A stretch of 64,000 bases of DNA, taken from the NCBI GenBank assembly GCA_023362775.1, contig JALMGJ010000001.1, forward strand, positions 68,294,501 through 68,358,500. Direction: 5' to 3'. This document shows positions 20,105 through 31,315 of the stretch, piece after piece (position 1 is the stretch's first letter; every line of letters begins with the position of its first letter). Position numbers and translations under genes: made by a program. Source of the DNA: Charina bottae (taxonomy: Eukaryota > Chordata > Lepidosauria > Squamata > Charinaidae). Below the pieces are notes generated by a model that was not told the origin of the DNA, searched no databases, and worked only from the letters and a program-made list of their open reading frames with translations.

Positions 20105-20723
20105 TCTGAGCAAAGTTGGTAAGGGAATCCTAAATATGTTCCTAGGTAGCTGTGTGACCTTACACCTGGGGCTAGGTCATGGTTATATTGAGATGTAATT
20201 TTTAAGTCCTTTTATCATCTAATGGAGGGTCGTTAAAAACACCATGCTGCTGTTGAGCTTCTGAAATGGTCTTAATCTTCCTAGGCACAGAAGACAACAC
20301 GGGGAGGAAGATGGGGGAGAGTTTGTGCCTGAGGCCCCCACCTCTATTCAAGGAAGGATTTTCCAAGTTGGCATAAATGGATTCCTTGACCCCTCTCTCA
20401 AACCAGAGACAGAGAAGATAGGTGGTTTGAGAGAGGGGTCAAGGAATCCATTTATGCCAACTTGGAAAATCCTTCCTTGAATAGAGGTGGGGGCCTCAGG
20501 CACAAACTCTCCCCCATCTTCCTCCCCGTGTTGTCTTCTGTGCCTAGGAAGATTAAGACCATTTCAGAAGCTCAACAGCAGCATGGTGTTTTTAACGACC
20601 CTCCATTAGATGATAAAAGGACTTAAAAATTACATCTCAATATAACCATGACCTAGCCCCAGGTGTAAGGTCACACAGCTACCTAGGAACATATTTAGGA
20701 TTCCCTTACCAACTTTGCTCAGA

Positions 20724-20754
20724 CTGAAGAAGCCCCTTGGATAAGGAGCGAAAC
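20724..20754 (+). ncRNA. Hammerhead-like core in PLE right arm
   Basis: Same core on the plus strand in the second arm of the palindrome. Confidence 0.5.
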
Positions 20755-20817
20755 GTTTCCATTAAGAAAATAGAAATCCAGTTGACATGATTCAAGCTAC
20801 AGACATACAAAAAGAAA

Positions 20818-21255
20818 CCATTTCTAGAGAATCCACTCTGCTTCAAAACTCTATCATAAAGCAAAAGGAAAAAAAGATTTACAAAGTATTGGCTAGGTGT
20901 CCATATCTCCTCAAACAACCACGTTTCCTTTTGTACCTCATAGCACTTACTTGTGGCCTCTTCTTATTCCTGCTATGGTACTCTTTGGATGATTGGACTC
21001 ACATGAAAGGAGTAAATTGCACTGATCCTTCTCACAGAGATTTTGGAGGTACGGTAAATACCATGATGAGTATCAATTCATAGCCATATATGCATGGCAT
21101 TTCTGAATGATGGGCCCCTACCAGTACCAATCAAAACACTATGTGCCAGTTCCATTTTCCCCACCGTAACAGATTTTCTCTAATAAGAAGTGGAGGAAAA
21201 ACTTGGAAAGATTTCCAATTAAAAAACAATAATGGCAGTCCCCCCTGTAAACTTC
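20818..21255. other. No recognisable feature
   Basis: Non-coding; the frame running out of the PLE end into this DNA is accidental. Confidence 0.4.
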
Positions 21256-21625
21256 TGTGGCTATGGACAGGGTGGGCATGTTCTAGGTCATGCCTTCTCT
21301 GTTGGGCCTGCCCTATGGAACAGCTTCCTCCTGAGATTTGGAGGATCCCAACCCTCTTGGCCTTCTGGAAAGCTGTTAAAACCTGGCTTTCCCCCCGGAA
21401 ATTAGGGCTAGAATGTTAGAGGGGGCCAATATACATGTGTTTGTACTGTGAGCTTGTTCTATGATGCCTTGGTTTCCTTTTCTATTAGATTATTTCTAAC
21501 TTTATTTTTGTTTAGTTATGGGGATTTTTAAAATATTGTTTTTATAAACTAGTTCTTAGCCACCCAAATTACAAACTTAAGATTTAACTTATATAGCAGC
21601 CATATAAATTTTCTAAATAAATAAA
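21256..21625 (+). mobile_element. Old L2-type LINE 3' end
   Basis: Contains a degraded L2 C-terminus, 'PPEIWRIPTLLAFWKAVKTW' (about 21327-21390). A T-rich 3' UTR and the words 'tagccacccaaat' and 'taaataaataaaataaa' follow. More diverged than the L2 copies at 16 and 51 kb. Confidence 0.6.
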
Positions 21626-21837
21626 ATAAACTATACAATAACAGCATAATTTGGAAGCGTCCCAAGTGTCAATGGGAAATTTATCAACAAAGACAGGTAT
21701 ATAACTGCATCTTTCCATTTCTGTTTCTTGACAACTGACAGATATTCTAGGTTTACACACCATGTTAAGCCATGGCAACATTTGTTGAACGTGATGTGAT
21801 AGTATGGTTTTCACAAAACACTGAAGAAGAACCCACA

Positions 21838-21863
21838 TGGGATGGTGGTTAAAGTGTTGGTCT
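21838..21863 (+). mobile_element. tRNA-derived SINE head, 5' part (interrupted)
   Basis: 'gggatggtggttaaagtgttggtct' carries an A-box-like TGGTTAAAGTGTTGG. It continues at 22655 after a Bov-B insertion. Confidence 0.6.
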
Positions 21864-22645
21864 TTTGTTGTTGTTCAGTCGTTTAGTCGTGTCCGACTCT
21901 TCGTGACCTCATGGACCATAGCACGCCAGGCCTTCCTGTCCTCCACTGTCTCTCGGAGTTTACTCAAATTCATGTTCATTACATCGGTGATGCTATCTAA
22001 CCATCTCATCCTCTGCCGTCCCCTTCTCCTTTTGCCTTCAGTCTTTCCCAGCATCAGGGTCTTTTCCAGTGAGTCCTCTCTTCGCATTAGGTGGCCAAAG
22101 TATTTGAGCTTCAGCTTCAGCATCTGTCCTTCCAATGAGCAGTCAGGGTTGATTTCCTTTAGGATTGACTGATTTGACCTCCTTGCAGACCAAGGGACGC
22201 TCAAGAGTCTTCTCCAGCACCACAGCTCGAAAGCATCAATTCTTCGGCGCTCAGCCTTCCTTATGGTCCAACTCTCACAGCCATACATTACTACTGGGAA
22301 AACCATAGCTTTAACTATACGGACCTTTGTGGGCAAGGTGATGTCTCTGCTTTTTAATATGCTGTCTAGGTTTGCCATAGCTTTCCTCCCAAGGAGCAAG
22401 CGTCTTTTAATTTCATGGCTGCAGTCACCGTCTGCGGTGATCTTGGAGCCCAAGAAAATAAAATCTGTCACTGCTTCCATTTCTTCCCCTTCTATTTGCC
22501 ATGAAGTGATGGGACCAGATGCCATGATCTGAGTTTTTTTAATGTTGAGTTTCAAGCCAGCTTTTGCACTCTCCTCTTTCACCCTCATCAAAAGGCTCTT
22601 TAGTTCCTCTTCGCTTTCTGCCATTAGGGTGGTATCGTCTGCGTT
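21864..22645 (-). mobile_element. Bov-B (RTE) LINE, 5'-truncated
   Basis: The minus-strand frame (21875-22650) encodes the C-terminal Bov-B RT: NADDTTLMAESEEELKSL, KAGLKLNIKKTQIMASG, FIFLGSKITADGDCSHEIK, VFPVVMYGCESWTIRKAE, FELWCWRRLLSVPW, LKYFGHLMRREDSLEK and a terminal VTKSRTRLND. The frame is open, so this copy is fairly young. The element is cut 5' at the YADD motif. It is flanked by TGTTGGTCT (21855-21863, 22646-22654), which lies within an older SINE. Confidence 0.93.
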
Positions 22646-22654
22646 TGTTGGTCT

Positions 22655-22690
22655 ATGACTGTGGAAACTCTGGTTCAAATCCACTTTCAA
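22655..22690 (+). mobile_element. tRNA-derived SINE head, 3' part
   Basis: Contains a consensus-like pol III B box GGTTCAAATCC at 22672-22682. Rejoining it to 21838-21863 across the Bov-B gives a normal A-box/B-box spacing. Confidence 0.6.
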
Positions 22691-22694
22691 CTCC

Positions 22695-22762
22695 TAGAGT
22701 TCCTCTTGAGGGGGGAGATGGGCGGTGACAACATTTGATAGATAAATAAATAAATAAATCTC
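22695..22762 (+). mobile_element. L2 3' tail fragment
   Basis: 'agagttcctcttgaggggggagatgggcggtgac' followed by (ATAA)n is the terminal hairpin and tail of the local L2 family. It directly follows the SINE head, either as the SINE's borrowed tail or as a separate insertion. Confidence 0.6.
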
Positions 22763-23275
22763 ACTGGCTGACGTTGGTCCAATCCCACTCAGTCCAATGT
22801 ACACCTTTGTTGTCTTTGTTTCATTAGGATAAAATGATGGCAGCAAGCCACCTTGAACCCTTGGAGAAAAGGCAGGATAAGTCCAGCCCCCACAAACCAT
22901 TACGGTTTGGTGTGATATGATACAGGAGGTAAGATACAGCCTTGTGATTAGTAACTGTTGATAGCTTACTACCAGCTTCTTCTTCTGGTTTTCCTTCTCT
23001 TCCCTTTGGGAGTACTGTGTCCTGCTTAAAGTTGCATTCATTCTCTCCCAGCCCTTCTGTAACACAGAACAGATTAAAAGATTTAAGCAAAAACAAACAT
23101 AAATACCTCTACCCACCTCCCCAAAACTCTCCAGTAAGAAGAAACACTATTCCTTCACTATTCACTATTTCTTCACTATTCCTTCATAGACATATTCCTT
23201 CACTAGTTTAAGCATGCTCAAATTATATATACTGTATGTGTGTTTGGGTGTTTTCTTCACCAGTCTAAGCATACT

Positions 23276-23309
<34 letters not shown>

Positions 23310-24584
23310 ACCTTTGTAATGGATTTGTGAAAGTTTATGAAAAGAAAATAGAGACGAGATCACATCTGGCTTGTTCATGGCGCCACTTCTAGCTGGAGGG
23401 TGACTGCTTGGAAAAAGGTGATGAGTGCTCAGTTGGTGACTGATATTAATAGAGAGACAATGGACAAATTGCTTTCAGGTTAACGCTTTCATATGCTAAG
23501 CTCTCAGCCTCTCCTCCACTGTCACTTAAGAGTCACATCTCAGACTAAGGCTGATAAGCTGCTCCCTCTTTTCCTGTTGACAATTGCCCACTAATAATTT
23601 CTTGGCAAAGTGGAAGGTTTGAGGGGAGAGAGAGGAGGTACTGCTTGAATTATGGGGAAGGTTGGGCCTCCCTATTAAAGTCTGCAGAATTTTGGCCAAT
23701 CTTGGTTTGTTTCCCAGCTTTCTGAGAATAATACACAAAAGGAGTCAGGGTCATTTAACATTGGAAATGAGAAGATAAATGGCAGTTAACCACAGAGAAG
23801 TTACCTCTTTTATTATTTGTTTCCTTATGGGGAAGTGTTTGAATAACAATGTAATGTAAAGGCTAGTTGGTCCTATTAGAAGTTTTGCATTCACTCTGAA
23901 AGTCTTGGAGTTTTCAAAGACAATACGCAGCTGCTAACACCCAACAAATACAACATGAAGGTGAAAATGTACATTATGCAGCCTCCTCAGTGAATTCTAC
24001 TGACTCACTGTCATTTTATTTTTATTCCCCTGGGCTGGACCATTCACTTATGCCCCCATCCTATCATATTCCACCCAGCCTTCCTTTCAGGAAAGGCGGA
24101 AATAGAAGTAAGATTGCATGACACATCTGGAACTGGAAGGTGCTTTTTCTGGATCTGCACAATCACGGCTGAAGTTTCAATGTTAGTAGATGGAAAAACA
24201 AGCTTTTTCATTCCCTGCTAGCACTAAACTGAAGGGGAATAAGGGGAGCTTGTCTCCATGATCATCAGACAGATCAGAAAGTTGGAATTCCAGCCACCAG
24301 CTCTATGGAAGCAGGAAAAGAAATCAAATCATAATTGGACTTTGCTGGCTCTGCACTGGAAAAGAGTGAGGGGACTCTTTCCTGTTATCCAAGCCTCGTT
24401 TAAAGAACTATTACTATGGTCATATGCATGTTCTAATGGTTCTGGCTGCTCTAGGCTGACTCCACCCATTGTAAACTTTGACTCCTCCTACCATCAGTCA
24501 CTGGCTAATTTTTTCTTGTTGGACAGTGGTATTCTACAGAAAATTTGTTTTTTACATCAATCATTTGCTATCACCTTCCCCAAC
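22763..24584. other. No recognisable gene; (GT)n array
   Basis: Non-coding. A (GT)n microsatellite spans about 23278-23307. Nothing else recognised. Confidence 0.45.
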
Positions 24585-24700
24585 ATAGGGTCCTCCAGAT
24601 GTGTTGGGACTGTAACTCTTGATATTCTCAGGCATATGAACATAAGAGCAGCCCTTCTGGATCAGGCCAAGCCTATCTTAAACCAGAATTTTGTTTCTCA
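24585..24700. repeat. MITE remnant plus 'ggatcaggcc' repeat fragment
   Basis: 'tcctccagatgtgttggga' resembles the short hAT MITEs. 'aacataagagcagcccttctggatcagg' matches the repeat seen at 52860 and 56175. Confidence 0.4.
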
Positions 24701-24805
24701 TAGATTTATTTATTATTGCAACAATTTCTATCCAATTATTCATATGACTTTAGTTGCTGTACAATGTAGGCAAATTAAAAACAGCAATAAAAACAATCCA
24801 ACCAC

Positions 24806-24922
24806 ATGACCGTGGAAGCGTCTTCGGACAATGCTGGCTCTTCGGCTAACAAATGGAGATGAGCACCAGCCCCTAGAGTCGGACACGACTGCACAAATGT
24901 GCGGAGGGAACCCTTACCTTAT
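24806..24922 (+). mobile_element. Sauria SINE, 3' fragment
   Basis: Starts inside the body at 'accgtggaagcgtcttcgg' and ends with the Bov-B-like 'agtcggacacgactgcac' and 'aacccttacctt' tail. The tRNA head is missing. Confidence 0.8.
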
Positions 24923-25590
24923 ATTATGATCCTCTGTTAAAATATCCTTCACTGAATGCTGTATGGAAGACTGCTTTTACCAGTTTCCTAAATGTGGATG
25001 CAAGCCTTTTCAAAGAGAGAGGGCTCCACTGAGAACATCATTCTCTGGGCCCTAGTGTCTGATCTCTCAAGCATAGATGCACCACCCTCCTCCAGGTCCC
25101 ACTACAGGTCATGCACATGAGTGACCAGTGCAACTTCTGTCCCATGTCCAGACGTGAGCCCTGACTGGAAAAGTTCCTGGTAATCTGTGTTATCCAGACC
25201 CACTATATTTACAGCCCAATCACCTTCTCTACATCCTTACCAAATAGCAGGTTGAAGACCTGCAAGTAGTTATCTAGGACAGCTGGATCATAAGATGGCT
25301 TTTTGAGGATGCAGGTGGCCCATCCCCTTGCCCCAAGGACATGTTCACTACCTTCTTTATCCAAGTTGTTGTATTCTTTCTGGTTGCATGTATCAACCTA
25401 GAAGTGGGATAACTCTAATCCAAATTTACAGGTGGCTGAGCTCATGTCACAGAGGACCCTGCCAACATCCTCAAGTGACCAAGGCTTGAGTCCCAGAAGA
25501 CTTTGTAAGGCATTACCTCTGCCATCCCATGGACAACTCAGAGCAAATATGAGTAGATTTGTCCTTAAAGTCTACAATAGCCAGCATTAG
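24923..25590 (-). repeat. Possible degraded LINE segment
   Basis: Words such as 'ccaaatagcaggttgaagacctg' and 'gggctccactgagaac' recall antisense L2-type sequence, but no translated motif survives well enough to be sure. Confidence 0.25.
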
Positions 25591-26381
25591 TTTCTTTTTT
25601 TCCAAAAATGGCAACCAGAACTTTACACACTATTCCAGCTGTGGACCTAGCTCATACATAGATTTGTATGAGTGCATTACAATGTTGGCAGTTTTATTTC
25701 CAATTCCTTTCCTAATGATACCTGGAATTTGTCCTTTTCACAGCTGTCACACACTGAGATGTCATCTTCATTCATTTAGATATTATGAGCCCAAGATGTT
25801 TTCCCTGATTAACTATAGATAGCTCAGACTCTTATCAGTATATTTGTGAAGTTAGGGTTTGTTTTTTATACTAACTTAAAATGAGCTGCATTTGCCATTT
25901 GATTAAATCTAGTTTAAAGTGAGCCTTCTGGAGCTCTTTGAAATCACTATTGTTGTTTTTAACATCCTGAATAGTTTCGAATCATCCACAAATAGATGGT
26001 CAGCAAACTGCTTTCCCCTAAGTTATGAATCAGTGAAGAAACAGCTTGGGACCCAAGACAGTTTTTTGAGGATTCCACTTTTTACTTTCCTTAGTGGAAA
26101 AAATTGTCCATTTATTCCTACTTTTTCTTTCTCTTTTTGAATCAGTTAGCAATCCATATAAGGGCAGATCCTCTTATCCTATGACCAATAACTTTACTCA
26201 AGAGCCTTTGATGAGAAACTTTGTCAAAGTTGTTTCAAAAGTCTAAGTATATAGTGTTGGCAGAGTCATGTATCCATGTGACTGTTGACACTTTAAAAAA
26301 AAACTAGAAGGTGAGGGAAGCATGATTTATCTTTGCAGAATGCATGCTGATTTTCCTTCAGCCTGGCTTGTTCCTCTAGGT

Positions 26382-26636
26382 CAGAGCTTTCCAAACTGTG
26401 TGTCGCGACACAAAAGTGTGTCGCCACACACAGCGTGGTGTGTCGCCACACCACCCGGAAGCGGCGGTGTGTGCGTGCACGGCGGCAGCGGCACCCACTG
26501 CCACTGCCGCCGTGCGCGCGCGCGCGCGCGCACGCCGCCGCACACACCCCCGCACCGCTGTGCACGTGCGCCGCCCTGCACCGCCGCGCGCACACGCGCC
26601 GCCGCCGCCGCTGGTGTATCACTTTGGAAAGCCCTG
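26382..26636. mobile_element. hAT-type MITE, GC-rich
   Basis: Termini CAGAGCTTTCCAAACTGTG and CACTTTGGAAAGCCCTG are inverted. The 8-bp duplication CTCTAGGT is perfect (26374-26381, 26637-26644). The body has GTGTGTCGCGACACA-type words and an alternating (CG)n stretch at about 26515-26531. Same family as 1536-1825. Confidence 0.88.
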
Positions 26637-27014
26637 CTCTAGGTGGTTTATTATTTTTATTTTGATTATCACTTCTAGTAATTTGACTGGCTGCACATTA
26701 AGCTACCAACCGGACCACTGCACAGAGCATCTTTAAGGGATGAATGACCTATTTTTGCTAGGAGATCAGAAATGTCTCATTTGAGTTCTTCAAGAACTCT
26801 CAGGTGGATGCCATGAGGACCGGGCAAGTTGTTGCTACATATGTGCTCTCTTAAAATGTCCCAGAATATATTCTCCAGTGAAATCAATTTTATTTAGTAA
26901 TTCTAATTTCTGCCTCAGAAAGTCAGAACAGGCTGAACTTTCAGTCCTATATCTCCTGTCATAAAGAAAATTGCAAATAAGTACTTATTATTTCCCTTAA
27001 TTTTCTTTTGCCAC

Positions 27015-27038
27015 ATGCTAGCTAGCTAGCTAGCTATT

Positions 27039-27122
<84 letters not shown>

Positions 27123-27124
27123 TC
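27015..27124. repeat. (CTAG)n then (CTTT)n microsatellites
   Basis: Five GCTA units are followed by roughly 22 uninterrupted TTTC units. Confidence 0.95.
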
Positions 27125-27557
27125 CTTATTATCCCCTTACCCTTTTTTGCCAGTGTTTGTTTTTGTTTTCCTTAGGACAGGCTTTCCATTTCCTGCAGGA
27201 AGGCTTCTTAACTTTTACAGCTTCCTGGACACTACTAGAGAGTCATGATTGCCTCTTCTTGGACTCAGCTGACCCTTTCTTACATTGTAAAATACATTCT
27301 AGCTGAGCCTTAATTATTGTGCTTTTAAATAATTTCCAGCATTATGATTTGTTCCTCCTAACTTTTCCTTTCCGTCTCCATTTTTTCACCAGATCCCTCG
27401 TTTCCAGTCAAATATTTCCTGTTCTGTTACTGTGTTGGACCCTGCTGGCCTTTTCCCATTTGCATGTATGCTAAATATAAAAACAATATGGTCATTGTTT
27501 CCTTTTCATTTCACAACACTTAAATCTTGCACCAGATTACATTCACCTCTTCGTAGG

Positions 27558-27790
27558 GCTGTGCAGCAATCCAAATTTGAAGGGGAAAAGGTGATTCAGA
27601 GTACATGAGAACATTCCCATAGCAGCTGTCAGCAACTCCTTAAAGAAGCTGCGTCTTTTCCTGGCTGCTGTGCAATCTCAAAAAAAGTCACGTTTGATTT
27701 AAGGAGATGCTGACAGATGCTCTGTATAAGCCCACACACACTTCAAACCACATTTTCCCCTTCAAATCCAAGTTATGGCACAACCCTGCC
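27558..27790. mobile_element. MITE with inverted ends
   Basis: Left 'tagggctgtgcagcaatccaa' and 'tttgaaggggaaaa' are mirrored by right 'ttttccccttcaaatcca' and 'ggcacaaccctg'. The interior also pairs partly ('cagctgtcagcaactcctta' with 'aaggagatgctgacag'). The duplication is not clear. Non-coding. Confidence 0.6.
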
Positions 27791-29123
27791 ATTTAGGATT
27801 TAATCTAGGGTTGTCTCCCCTGTGGTCAATGCCAGGACCAGCTGTTCTAAGCTGCAGCCTTGTAGGGCTCTAGAACAGGCTGGCCAGGAATTCTGGGAGT
27901 TGCAGGTTGGAAGGCTGACTTAACATGAAACCCCCACACAAAATGTGTTTACCCACTCATGTATCTGCATTAATACATGGATAAGGAGGCATACTAAAAC
28001 CCAGGCATCCCCAGATTTAAAAAAAACAGAATCAAGGAATTGGGAGGCACTTAATCAATACAGGAATCCAAATGAAAGACATCCCTGACAAATGGTTGTC
28101 TAGGGAGCATTGGGTATCAGTATTTGAGTAACTCTTCACTCAGTACTCTGAAAAGCTGCCTAGTAGTATGATTGTCCAATGCAACATAAGGCACATTCAG
28201 AGGTTAAGCAGGTGTCTCTCAGCAGGATGGGGCAGAACAAAAGGAGTTCTGTATTGAGCTATAGCCTTGTGTCAGCATCTAACATCCACTGAAGCACAAA
28301 AGCTATGTTGTTGTTAAGTTTTGCAGAGAATGCACCTATCTGCATGTTCTCTCTTCACCTTAAAAGGTTTATGCTTCTAAAAAAACTGACACCATTTCCT
28401 ACATAGTAGCCCCATTTCCATTCATTAATATAGCCCTTTCTCATATTCTCATGCAGTTGCATCCAGGAGAGTTCCAGCCTCCTGCCAGTTCTGTCAAGAA
28501 AGACATATTGAATGAGGATGCGTGATGAATATAGGCATTCACAGAAAAACCAGAGTATTTTCAGGCCAAAATGACTGTATTTCAATGAGTGAGGTTTCCT
28601 TATTTCAGAGCAATTTTAATGTAAGTTTAATATTTTTTTAAGGTTCTGACCTCTGGTTGCAAAATGAGTTCATTTTTCATCATCTTGTCTCCTCAAGGAT
28701 TGAAAGGAGTGTGAGTAATAAAATGACAATACCTGAGTGAGCACTCCTCCAAAACTGTAGCCAAGAAGATGTTCAGTGGTGTTTACCTTTTGAAAAGAGC
28801 CCTCAGTCAGTTCTAAACAAGTGGATGAGTCATCCAATTTGCTTTTCAAAGAACAGGCCCTGTGTAAAACAGCTCTGTTCTACAAATAATCCAGCTGAGA
28901 AAGTGGCTGAAATCGTCCCATTTTGGGGAGGGCTTCACATCTGACAAATCATGTGCTCCTCCTTGAGTTGTAAAACTGGTGGATTTTGAGGTGGGTGTGA
29001 GAAGTCTTTTTTTCCTTCTCTCTCCCTGAAGGGAAATGGTATTTTAACACCATAGCTTCTGGAGTGGTGTTACAAACTGAGAGGAGAGAATCAAGGGAGT
29101 TGGGTGGCTAATAAATTTAAATA

Positions 29124-29154
<31 letters not shown>

Positions 29155-29962
29155 TAAAACCTCCCTGGCAGGATGCCCTAGTAACAGTTTACTGTGATAG
29201 GCTTCTGCCAGTCAGGCTGAACCTCCTGACGCCCCTCACTGTCCAGCTGGGGAATTTTTTATCTATGTCTCATTTCAGCCCAGTTCTAGGGAAAATAGGA
29301 AGGCCCTTTTTGGGGGATCTTCTTGCCCCAGATGTTATTGGGAACACTGACTATTGCTTTGCCCAGTGGAAAAAAATGTTCCTTCTCTGAAGTCCTGAAA
29401 CCTGGATTCAGTCCTGTGAGAATTGACTTAATTTCACATAAATATGCACATGTTTGCTTGCTCAGAATTTTTTTTTCATGTTACCAAAATGAATGACATG
29501 GGTTCCTGGCTTACATATCAAATGATGTAGCAGAGAAGCCCAAGTTTCTCTCCTCACTCATAATGTAGTAATAAAAGTAGTAGTAGTAGTAGTAGTTTTC
29601 CCAATAACCAAATTAGAGTGCTGTTGTATTGATATTGTGTTGTATTGATCTAGCACCAGCTGGACATGAAACTTATGTTTTAAAGCTTTAATTTTCATGT
29701 GTTCTACTCGTTTGTCTGCTGTAACCAATACTTTGCTCTTGTTGTGATAAGAATTCTTGGCTTTCTTGGACATAGTTTCAACTGGCAGTGAATGCAAGCT
29801 AGTGAAAGGCCACCAGATTTTGAGTGCACAGTTTACCTGAGCCAACACATTCCCTCCCTAGGAAGGTTCTTTTGAAATGATTGTTCAACAACCCTAATAG
29901 AAATGTACAAAGAGTTATTCAGTCACATCTTTCAGTCTCTTTATTTGGGGTCTAGGAGTAAA
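27791..29962. other. No recognisable gene; microsatellites
   Basis: Non-coding. (ATC)n at about 29125-29153 and (TAG)n at about 29576-29596. 'aattctgggagttgcagg' near 27890 is a small MITE-like remnant. Confidence 0.45.
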
Positions 29963-29977
29963 ACATGGCTCATTAAG

Positions 29978-30175
29978 TAGCTTGAATCATGTCAACTGGA
30001 TTTCTATTTTCTTAATGGAAACGTTTCGCTCCTTATCCAAGGGGCTTCTTCAGTCTGAGCAAAGTTGGTAAGGGAATGGATAAGGAGCGAAACGTTTCCA
30101 CTGAGAAAATAGAAATCCAGTTGACATGATTCAAGCTACAGACAATTCCACCTGGATGACTGAGAACCTTCATAG
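29978..30175. mobile_element. Mini PLE inverted dimer, 198 bp
   Basis: The left arm (minus) starts at 'tagcttgaatcatg' and the right arm (plus) ends at '...ccttcatag', joined at about 30077. The 15-bp duplication ACATGGCTCATTAAG is perfect (29963-29977, 30176-30190). Here the short terminus is on the left and the long one on the right, the reverse of the other dimers. Only the left arm keeps the full hammerhead-like core. Confidence 0.93.
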
Positions 30176-30190
30176 ACATGGCTCATTAAG

Positions 30191-31315
30191 GTAAACTTCT
30201 GTCCTAGTGCTGTAAATATTATTAGCTGCAATGTTTCTCCCTGTTCAAAGGGAATGACTTCATACCTGGGGAAATAGTGAAATGTTCCTAATTGGCATAC
30301 TTGTGTAAGATGCCTCTGTAAATATCACTGCTAGCAATCAAATGGACCTACCTGCTTTTTTTACAGATAAGCTTCTTCTAGAGAATGAAGTTATTCCTTG
30401 CTGGCAAACTCTTCCTATTATACATGACAAATAGCTTATTCCCACTGTACATTTTGTGTTGAAAACAATCCATTCTGCATTGTTTTAATAATTTCATTAC
30501 GCTAAACTAATTAACAAAGGAAAAATATAAACACAAAAGTTTTAATGAAATAATTTAACTTCAGAATTAAGTATAAAAGGGGAGGAAGAGAAAAGCTCTG
30601 GAAAATTATGCTATAAACAAACAAAAAAGAACCCTCCAAAAACATTTATCATATTGGGCAAAAGACTTCTTTTTAGCCAGTAATCCATTGCTGCAAATTA
30701 GGTGTGCATTTCTCACTCTAGTATTATATAATTCTTTTAATCAAACCCCATGCCCCTGATATCTTGCTAGATTCTGAATACCACAGATATAATCTAGAAG
30801 AACAGAGATCTTTAACACACAGTGATTGATTCAGAGTCGTATTAACAATCCTGTCAATGTCAACCCAAAAGGTGACAATAATAGAAAAAGATCAAATCAC
30901 ATGAATCAATGTTTCAGCTCAGGTGATTGTAATCAACTTTATTAAGTATTCTCTAAGACATCCAATTAACCCATATACCCTGGGTTAAGATCTTCTTTAT
31001 GTTTTGGCAGTAGCACTGCACTGGAATCAACTTGCTCTGGAAATATTTTCACTTGTGGAAATGTGGTAACAAGAAGGAGTCAGTGAGGCTATTTGCATGT
31101 GATATTTTCTTGTTATGGAGTGTTACGTTTCTCCAACCATGCTTACTCTGAAATAATAACACCAAACTTAGCCACTTCCAATCCATTTATTTGTACAGAA
31201 AATAGAATTCTGAGCAAGGCACAGACAAACTTCCTTTCCTATTGATGCTCATTTATTATTTTCCTCCCTCCCCCCAAACACACCCCTCTTCCATATAATT
31301 CTTTTTATACAAAGG
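30191..31315. other. No recognisable feature
   Basis: A/T-rich non-coding sequence. Confidence 0.4.

Larger units (their letters stand above)
19987..20803. mobile_element. PLE inverted dimer, 817 bp, near-perfect palindrome
   Basis: Two 5'-truncated PLE 3' ends face outward. The left arm (19987 to about 20406) is on the minus strand and the right arm (about 20408-20803) on the plus strand. Both contain the last ORF codons and the 3' UTR. The duplication CATACAAAAAGAAA is perfect (19973-19986 and 20804-20817). The left terminus 'tatgtctatgaagg' and right terminus 'agctacaga' are the same as in the 6-kb dimer. There is no (TTAA)n tract, and both arms carry 'acacctgggg' where the full copies have 'aagcctgggg', so this is a sister subfamily. 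Confidence 0.93.
25591..27550 (-). mobile_element. Decayed CR1-like LINE
   Basis: On the minus strand near 26206-26252 the reading 'YLDF..NFDKVSHQRLLSK' is visible, an RT motif A region typical of CR1-like LINEs (…YLDFxKAFDxVPHxRLL). Further in the same direction 'IGHRIRGSALIWI' follows. Stops and indels are frequent. The copy is interrupted by a hAT MITE at 26382-26636 and a (CTTT)n array at 27035-27124. Limits are approximate. Confidence 0.55.

Noticed and set aside
23186..23203. 16-bp match to the PLE long terminus ('ccttcatagacatatt')
   Set aside because: It sits in a run of 'ttccttcacta' repeats, has no further PLE sequence and no duplication, so I treat it as chance.
24258..24809. 183-codon plus-strand frame
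   Set aside because: No recognisable motif, runs into a SINE, and composition is not protein-like; likely chance.
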